NCBI GenBank assembly: GCA_947623455.1
Contig: OX392529.1
Location: forward strand, 5,208,001 to 5,272,000
Direction of reading: 5' to 3'
Origin: Mimachlamys varia
Taxonomy: Eukaryota; Mollusca; Bivalvia; Pectinida; Pectinidae
DNA length: 64,000 nt
Each line of letters opens with the position of its first letter. Position 1 is the stretch's first letter. The notes under the pieces were generated by a model, which was not told where the DNA came from, made no database searches, and was given only the letters and a program-made list of their open reading frames with translations. This document shows, piece by piece, positions 57,101 to 64,000 of the stretch. The position numbers were made by a program, and so were the translations under genes.

Positions 57101-57628
57101 ACAGACATCTGACACCCTGTACAAAATGACTCCCTGTCTAATGTGACCATACACATACACTGTACCTCTGTCAGCCATCACAACATCATAGTAGTTCAGG
57201 AAGCATCGAAGATCATCAGGCCGGTAGGACAGTGCATTGAAAACGTTTGGCATAAATCCTGACTGAAAAAGAAAGGTTGCATCTTGTATTATAACTCTGA
57301 TATCCCATCTTTTGTAATTTATATTATAACATTTTTTGTAATTTATATTACATCTTTTGTAATTAATATCATAACTCTGATATCAAAAAACTATGTTTAA
57401 CTGAACATTAAGTAAACATCAATTGATTGTTACCTTTTCTTCCACCTCAATCATTCTGTCTCTCATGTCCCCTGGCAGGTCCTCTATCTCTGGCACTGGG
57501 AAGCGACTGTAGTTGGTAGTCTTTCCTCCTGACTTATCACTGTGCCTTACAGTGGTGGTGTGCACACTTACACACTGGACGGGCTTCAGTGGACATGACA
57601 CCTGTAGCAAATACTGGTAGGCTTGCAT
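53922..57628 (-). CDS. AhpD-like / peroxidase-related protein (carboxymuconolactone decarboxylase family)
   Basis: Four exons (57434-57628, 57166-57262, 56664-56794, 53922-54191) join in frame to 230 residues. The arrangement of SGFMPNV-NALS-RP--L, an all-helical middle, the motif SCLYCIIAHG, and WDIGAVVALFALSNRMA then FYLMGR is that of the uncharacterised peroxidase-related enzymes in the AhpD/CMD superfamily. The C-x-x-C-x-x-x-H motif holds the redox cysteines in AhpD. The substrate is unknown. The length is slightly above the roughly 190-200 residues usual in bacteria, because of the N-terminus. Confidence 0.9.
54590..56128. repeat. 27-bp tandem repeat, about 57 copies, in AhpD-like intron 3
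   Basis: The unit is CCCAACCCCTCTGTTTCCCC, TATCTGT, with CACTATCTGT, CTTATCGGT, CTTATTGGT and CTTATATGT subtypes clustered in blocks; some units are 26 bp. A higher-order block of about 120 bp recurs between 55,676 and 56,040. ORFs up to 585 codons on the plus strand are repeat artefacts. Strong pyrimidine/purine strand asymmetry is present. Confidence 0.95.
56129..56663 (-). other. Remaining AhpD-like intron 3
   Basis: Non-repetitive, pyrimidine-rich at its left edge, AT-rich after that; no exon is seen. Confidence 0.5.
56664..56794 (-). CDS. AhpD-like exon 3 (C-x-x-C-x-x-x-H active-site motif)
   Basis: The acceptor CTGTTTTCAG|CT and donor GATCAG|GTAAAA enclose NLTKADKEMIIVATSSDNSC, LYCIIAHGALHRIYSRDSQL and ADQ. 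SCLYCIIAH keeps both cysteines and the histidine of the AhpD motif, so catalytic competence is plausible. Confidence 0.96.
57166..57262 (-). CDS. AhpD-like exon 2
   Basis: The acceptor CTTTTTCAG|TCA and donor CAGAG|GTACAG enclose SGFMPNVFNALSYRPDDLRC, FLNYYDVVMADR. The G--PNV--A-S-RP--L--F pattern is typical of the family. One base carries over to form Ala with exon 3. Confidence 0.95.
57434..57628 (-). CDS. AhpD-like exon 1 (N-terminus)
   Basis: Starts at ATG 57,628 and ends at donor GAAAAG|GTAACA. It reads MQAYQYLLQVSCPLKPVQCV, then RFPVPEIEDLPGDMRDRMIE and VEEK. RFPVP-IEDLP---R is the usual family start, so the first 40 residues are an extension, possibly a targeting leader. An acceptor-like TTTGCTACAG at about 57,605 leaves open that the true first exon lies further upstream. 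Confidence 0.8.
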
Positions 57629-57854
57629 CTTATTGTATAAACTATCACACTCTTGGTTTCAGATATGACCAGTTGGACAGACAGGTGTCATTAAAATGGT
57701 CAGTTCCTGTCAGTGTTGACTGATAAATTAAAATCCAGCCACACCCAAAACTAAGCTGACAATAGAGCTTTATGCTGCTAGTCATAGCCCCGGGGAAAGG
57801 TGATGTGTACACCGCTACTTTTGTCATGCCATGTAGTTACTCGAAATATCCATC

Positions 57855-60618
57855 CCTACCCTCAATATTGAGGTGATAATTAGGGCATCCTAAATATAGT
57901 CTCTCCCCAGCCTCAATATTGAGGTGATAACATGGACCTCCCAACTACTGTCTCCCCTTACCCTCAATATTGAGGTGATAACATGGACCTCCCAACTATT
58001 GTCTCCCCTTCCCCTCAATATTGAGGTGATAACATGGACCTCCCAATTATTGTCTCCCCTTACCCTCAATATTGAGGTGATAACATGGACCTCCCAACTA
58101 TTGTCTCCCCTTACCCTCAATATTGAGGTGATAACATGGACCTCCCAACTATTGTCTCCCCTTACCCTCAATATTGAGGTGATAACAAGGACCTCCCAAA
58201 TATAGTCTCCCCACAACCTCAATAATGAGGTATTAACAAGGACCTCCCAAATATAGTCTCCCCACAACCTCAATATCAAGGACCTCCCAAATATAGTCTC
58301 CCCTTACCCTCAATATTGAGGTATTAAAAAGAACCTCCCAAATATGTCTCCCCTTACCCTCAAAATGGAGGTATTAACAAGGACCTCCCAAATATAGTCT
58401 CCCCCTACCCTCAAAATGGAGGTATTAACATGGACCTCCCAAATATTGTCTCCCCTTCCCCTCAATATTGAGGTAATAACATGGACCTCCCAACTATTGT
58501 CTCCCCTTCCCCTCAATATTGAGGTGATGACATGGACCTCCCAACTATTGTCTCCCCTTCCCCTCAATATTGAGGTAATAACATGGACCTCCCAACTATT
58601 GTCTCCCCTTCCCCTCAATATTGAGGTGATAACATGGACCTCCCAACTATTGTCTCCCCTTACCCTCAATATTGAGGTAATAACATGGACCTCCCAACTA
58701 TTGTCTCCCCTTCCCCTCAATATTGAGGTAATAACATGGACCTCCCAACTATTGTCTCCCCTTCCCCTCAATATTGAGGTGATAACATGGACCTCCCAAT
58801 TATTGTCTCCCCTTACCCTCAATATTGAGGTGATAACATGGACCTCCCAAATATAGTCTCCCCACAACCTCAATAATGAGGTATTAACAAGGACCTCCCA
58901 AATATAGTCTCCCCACAACCTCAATATCAAGGACCTCCCAAATATAGTCTCCCCTTACCCTCAATATTGAGGTATTAAAAAGAACCTCCCAAATATGTCT
59001 CCCCTTACCCTCAAAATGGAGGTATTAACAAGGACCTCCCAAATATAGTCTCCCCCTACCCTCAAAATGGAGGTATTAACAAGGACCTCCCAAATATTGT
59101 CTCCTCTTACCCTCAATATTGAGGTATTAACATGGACCTCCCAAATATTGTCTCCCCTTACCTTCAAAATTGAGGCGTTAACAATGAAGAACATCCCAAA
59201 TATTGTCTCCCCTTCCCCTCAATATTGAGGTAATAACATGGACCTCCCAACTATTGTCTCCCCTTCCCCTCAATATTGAGGTGATAACATGGACCTCCCA
59301 ATTATTGTCTCCCCTTACCCTCAATATTGAGGTGATAACATGGACCTCCCAACTATTGTCTCCCCTTCCCCTCAATATTGAGGTAATAACATGGACCTCC
59401 CAACTATTGTCTCCCCTTCCCCTCAATATTGAGGTGATAACATGGACCTCCCAATTATTGTCTCCCCTTACCCTCAATATTGAGGTGATAACATGGACCT
59501 CCCAACTATTGTCTCCCCTTACCCTCAATATTGAGGTGATAACATGGACCTCCCAACTATTGTCTCCCCTTACCCTCAATATTGAGGTGATAACAAGGAC
59601 CTCCCAAATATAGTCTCCCCACAACCTCAATAATGAGGTATTAACAAGGACCTCCCAAATATAGTCTCCCCACAACCTCAATATCAAGGACCTCCCAAAT
59701 ATAGTCTCCCCTTACCCTCAATATTGAGGTATTAAAAAGAACCTCCCAAATATGTCTCCCCTTACCCTCAAAATGGAGGTATTAACAAGGACCTCCCAAA
59801 TATAGTCTCCCCCTACCCTCAAAATGGAGGTATTAACATGGACCTCCCAAATATTGTCTCCCCTTCCCCTCAATATTGAGGTAATAACATGGACCTCCCA
59901 ACTATTGTCTCCCCTTCCCCTCAATATTGAGGTGATGACATGGACCTCCCAACTATTGTCTCCCCTTCCCCTCAATATTGAGGTAATAACATGGACCTCC
60001 CAACTATTGTCTCCCCTTCCCCTCAATATTGAGGTGATAACATGGACCTCCCAACTATTGTCTCCCCTTACCCTCAATATTGAGGTAATAACATGGACCT
60101 CCCAACTATTGTCTCCCCTTCCCCTCAATATTGAGGTAATAACATGGACCTCCCAACTATTGTCTCCCCTTCCCCTCAATATTGAGGTAATAACATGGAC
60201 CTCCCAATTATTGTCTCCCCTTCCCCTCAATATTGAGGTGATAACATGGACCTCCCAAATATTGTCTCCCCTTCCCCTCAATATTGAGGTAATAACATGG
60301 ACCTCCCAACTACTGTCTCCCCTTCCCCTCAATATTGAGGTGATAACATGGACCTCCCAACTATTGTCTCCCCTTACCCTCAATATTGAGGTGATAACAT
60401 GGACCTCCCAATTATTGTCTCCCCTTACCCTCAATATTGAGGTAATAACATGGACCTCCCAATTATTGTCTCCCCTTCCCCTCAATATTGAGGTGATAAC
60501 ATGGACCTCCCAATTATTGTCTCCCCTTACCCTCAATATTGAGGTGATAACATGGACCTCCCAACTATTGTCTCCCCTTACCCTCAATATTGAGGTATTA
60601 ACAAGGACCTCCCAATAG
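57855..60618. repeat. 51-bp tandem repeat, about 53 copies, upstream of the AhpD-like gene
   Basis: The unit is CCTCAATATTGAGGTGATAA, CATGGACCTCCCAACTATTG, TCTCCCCTTAC. CCTCAATATTGAGG is a perfect 14-bp palindrome present in most units; variants (CCTCAATAATGAGG, CCTCAAAATGGAGG) cluster. The irregular block at 58,180-58,440 recurs at about 58,840-59,090 and 59,590-59,850, so larger segments have been duplicated within the array. The unit is open in several frames on both strands. Confidence 0.96.
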
Positions 60619-60744
60619 GGAAAATGCCCCGGATCCTCCCACCAAAGCGAGTTGAAACCAACTTTGATAGCAAACATCTCTATCAATCTCGCATTTGGAA
60701 AGCAGCCGAAGTACATTTATGCATACATGCATAAAATTATATGT

Positions 60745-60791
60745 CACAGGGACCTGAGAATTTGTAACAGCTCCCTGTATCAGGTCCCTGT
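60745..60791. mobile_element. Solo terminal-repeat remnant of the foldback family
   Basis: CAGGGACCTGAGAATTTGTA, ACAGCTCCCTGTATCAGGTC, CCTGTA. The first half is the same terminus found at both ends of the 61,977-62,582 palindrome, here facing a short inverted CAGGTCCCTG. It looks like an internally deleted element. Confidence 0.55.
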
Positions 60792-60841
60792 ACTGGCATG
60801 CATGTGCCCTGTTGCATATGTATGTATAAAACAATAATGAC

Positions 60842-60858
60842 ACCCCCCCCCCCCCCTG
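60842..60858. repeat. Poly-C tract
   Basis: An uninterrupted run of about 15 C after CA. It is a likely site of replication slippage and sequencing length error. Confidence 0.8.
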
Positions 60859-61976
60859 ACCAGTTTCTTATACTTTATAGAGTCAGTTGAGAGTGAAGAC
60901 TATAAAAACTGAAACGTCAGGGTCCAGTTCACGCGCACAAGTCAGTCTGACACGAGCTAACGTGTCAGACTGTTACGCATACGTATGTCAAACGTGTGGG
61001 TTTTCAACCGTAACACTGCATAAATGCACTAGAGAACTAAATGTTATTAGGCCTATGCATGCATGCGATCAGCAACCAGTTGCTGCCACTGCAGCCTTTT
61101 TTAATAATATTACTCAAAGTTAATCAACATTAAAAATATAATTACGTGTGTCAAAGCCCTGATTTTTGACATTGATGATCGTAAAATCCTATTCATTGTT
61201 TCAGCTCTTATCAGTAATCGGAAGTCCCATTATTCGGCCTTCACCAAGAAGAGTTCTGACGTCGATTACATAACGCATGATCCCAGTATAGGTTGAAATT
61301 ACACAAATTTCGTCACCATTGCAGAATTATTTTTTAAAATTACACTTAAAACGTATAGATCATCATTGTACATTACCCCGAATAACAAGAGGCGCAAAGG
61401 GCCTGTTATCATTGAAATATAATAAACATCTCGTGCACATGTTAGCTTACATGTTACATGTTTAGCTACTAATTTCAAAGTAAGATACCAGAAAATAAGG
61501 TTTATGAAACATGTTTGACTTAACAGACATATACTACTGTAACAGGACACGATTTTTTTTTTAATTTTACGTCGTATATTTTAAACAATGAAACATTAGC
61601 ACCGTACACGGGACGTATGTATGTGTCTCACATATACATGTATATATATACGTCCCTGACAGTGCCATTCTTGTGACAAAAATATAGTAACAATCACATG
61701 GTAACAAACACATGGTAACAATCACATATGGTAACAAACACATGTGTTATATCTTTGTTTCCGATATAAAATCAAACGCCACTGTGTACAATATATATAC
61801 ATGTTTATTAGCCAATCTACTGGCGGGAACTGTTCACACCAAAACAATGCATCTAACTACAATATATGATTATATTTACCATGTACATGATACAGGGCCG
61901 AAAAATTAATTGCCTAGGTATCAGGTACCGGACAGTCAGACGGGGTGAGTCTAGGAGTAAAGATAGTGAGGCTGAC
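60859..61976. other. Unassigned stretch
   Basis: Short ORFs only. Contains TATATATA-type microsatellite near 61,640 and five early copies of the TAACAATCACATGG motif at 61,687-61,743, the unit of the array that ends the window. Confidence 0.45.
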
Positions 61977-62582
61977 CACAGGGACTGAGGATTTGTTACA
62001 GCTAGTTTTGGACTTAAAATATACAGGGTGTTTAGAGTAATTTTACACATTTGGGGGGTTAAGATCAATTTTCGATAAAAATGCCCTCCTCAATGGTCAT
62101 AAAAGCTAAAGGGTGGAAAGCTTTCCAGATCGAAAAATCGACCACACCTACCTTTCTTGCATCAAAAATCACATTTCTAGTTCAGGTACGAAAAAAAGCT
62201 TGGTACCGTTGGAAAGATGGATAATTTTTATTTCATAAACCTCCTAAATGCAAGTCCAAAGTATCCTCCTTCCGCAGAAATAATCTCCATTTCCTCCATA
62301 AACACGCAAAATTTCCGTGTCTCAAAGTTTTCGGCGGCTTGCCGGCCAGATTAACATATTCATTGCGGTTGACGTCAACTCAACTGGAAATGTGATTTTT
62401 GATGCAAGAAATGTAGGTGTGGTCGATTTTTCGATCTGGGAAGCTTTCCACCCTTTAGCTTTTATGACCATTGAAGGGGCATTTTTATCGGAAATTGATC
62501 TTAACCCCCCAAATGTGTAAAATTACTCTAAACACTCTATTTTAGGTTCAAAACTATCTGTAACAAATTCTCAGGTCCCTGT
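61977..62582. mobile_element. Palindromic foldback element, about 200-bp arms
   Basis: The left arm 61,977-62,182 and right arm 62,381-62,582 are near-perfect inverted repeats around a 198-bp spacer. The termini read ACAGGGACTGAGGATTTGTT and, inverted, ACAGGGACCTGAGAATTTGT. Inner arm landmarks are GTGTAAAATTACTCTAAACA and GAAAGCTTTCCA. There is no transposase ORF, so it is non-autonomous. Confidence 0.8.
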
Positions 62583-62733
62583 AAAAAAATGCCCCCTCAA
62601 GGTCATAATAGCTTTTATGAACATTGAGGGGGCATTTTATCGAAAATTGATATTAACCCCCAAATGTGTAAAATTACTCTAAAACACCCTATTTTAGGTC
62701 CAAAACTAACTGTAACAAATTCTCACGTCCCTT
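62583..62733. mobile_element. Partial direct copy of the foldback right arm
   Basis: Begins AAAAAATGCCCCCTCAAGGT and repeats the arm through ATTAACCCCCAAATGTGTAA, ending TTCTCACGTCCCTTT. It abuts the complete element and contains its own short inverted pair (TCATAATAGCTTTTATGA). Confidence 0.7.
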
Positions 62734-64000
62734 TGGTAACAATCACATGGTAACAAACACATGGTAACAAACACATGGTAACAAACACATGGTAACAATC
62801 ACATAGTAACAGTCACATGGTAACAATCACATGGTAACAAACACATGGTAATAAACACTTGGTAACATCACATGGTAACAATCACTTGGTAACAAACACA
62901 TGGTAACAAACACTTGGTAACAATCACATGGTAACAATCACATGGTTACAAACACATGGTAACAATCACATGGTAACAATCACATGGTAACAATCACTTG
63001 GTAGCAATCACTTGGTAACAATCAATTGGTAACAATCACTTGGTAACAATCACGTGGTAACAAACACATGGTAACAATCACATGGTTACAAACACATGGT
63101 AACAATCACATGGTAACAATCACATGGTAACAATCACATGGCACATGGTAGCAATCACTTGGTAACAATCACATGGTAACAATCACATGATAACAATCAC
63201 TTGGTAGCAATCACTTGGTAACAATCACTTGGTAACAAACACGACACGTGGTAACAATCACTTGGTAACAAACACATGGTAACAATCACATGGTAACAAT
63301 CACATGGTTACAAATACATGGTAACAATCACATGGTAGCAATCACTTGGTAACAATCACATGGTAACAAACACATGGTAACAATCACATGGTAACAATCA
63401 CATGGTAACAATCACATGGTAGCAATCACTTGGTAGCAATCACATGGTAACAATCACATGGTAACAATCAGTTGGTAGCAATCACTTGGTAACAATCACT
63501 TGGTAACAAACACATGGTAACAATCACATGGTTACAAACACATGGCAACAGTCACATGGTAGCAATCACTTGGTAACAATCACATGGTTACAAACACATG
63601 GTAACAATCACATGGTAACAATCACATGGTAACAATCACTTGGTAACAAACACATGGTAACAATCACATGGTAGCAATCACTTGGTAACAATCACATGGT
63701 AACAATCACATGGTAACAATCACTTGGTAGCAATCACATGGTAACAATCACATGGTAACAATCACTTGGTAACAATCACTTGGTAGCAATCACATGGTAA
63801 CAATCACTTGGTAACAAACACGACACGTGGTAACAATCACTTGGTAACAAACACATGGTAACAATCACATGGTAACAATCACATGGTTACAAATACATGG
63901 TAACAATCACATGGTAGCAATCACTTGGTAACAATCACATGGTAACAAACACATGGTAACAATCACATGGTAACAATCACATGGTAACAATCACATGGTA
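62734..64000. repeat. 14-bp tandem repeat, about 90 copies, running off the window
   Basis: The unit is GGTAACAATCACAT, with CAAACA/CAATCA, ACATGG/ACTTGG and GTAGCA/GTAACA variants. A segment containing AACACGACACGTGGTAAC at about 63,236 recurs at 63,815, giving a higher-order period near 579 bp. Confidence 0.95.

Noticed and set aside
57890..60716. ORFs of 129-332 codons on both strands (ILRGRGDNSWEVHV-type)
   Set aside because: 51-bp repeat is a multiple of three and stop-poor; no independent coding evidence.

Overview
This is eukaryotic, almost certainly metazoan, DNA. Genes are split into short exons with GT/AG introns, there is a tRNA-derived SINE, and roughly half of the window is minisatellite. 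The SINE tail, the repeat load and the gene families suggest a mollusc, probably a bivalve. That taxonomic guess is inference, not proof.

Three protein genes can be rebuilt by joining exons by hand; no ORF over 150 codons outside the repeats is a real gene. (1) 1840-6650, plus: the last four coding exons of a synaptobrevin/VAMP-type R-SNARE; its 5' end lies left of the window or was not found. (2) 42627-9388, minus: a transmembrane channel-like (TMC) gene of the TMC1/2/3 type, 22 exons found. Every junction is phase-compatible and the exons sum to 2754 nt, that is 917 codons plus a stop. The first exon listed is tentative and the start codon was not found. (3) 57628-53922, minus: a four-exon gene for an AhpD-like peroxidase-related protein with an intact C-x-x-C-x-x-x-H motif.

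Layout: 0-0.5 kb 60-bp repeat; 1.8-7.8 kb VAMP; 8.4-8.9 kb 38-bp repeat; 9.4-42.6 kb TMC with repeat-filled introns; 43.2-46.7 kb 46-bp repeat; 48.25-48.48 kb SINE; 50.2-53.85 kb repeats inside a 1.29-kb tandem duplication; 53.9-57.6 kb AhpD-like gene with a 27-bp repeat in intron 3; 57.85-60.6 kb 51-bp repeat; 60.7-62.7 kb palindromic foldback elements; 62.7-64 kb 14-bp repeat. VAMP and TMC are convergent, with about 1.6 kb between the candidate VAMP poly(A) signal and the TMC stop.

The most unusual observation is that five minisatellite arrays in the TMC gene are built from copies of an exon-intron junction. Arrays beside exons 2, 6 and 15 repeat the exon end plus 5' splice site; arrays beside exons 5 and 7 repeat the 3' splice site plus exon start. 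Intron 6 is almost entirely junction copies: about three of its own donor, then about 74 of its own acceptor. The exon 5 (51 bp) and exon 6 (57 bp) units are multiples of three and largely open in the coding frame, so use of a distal site could add repeated segments to the channel. Whether this happens cannot be told from DNA alone.
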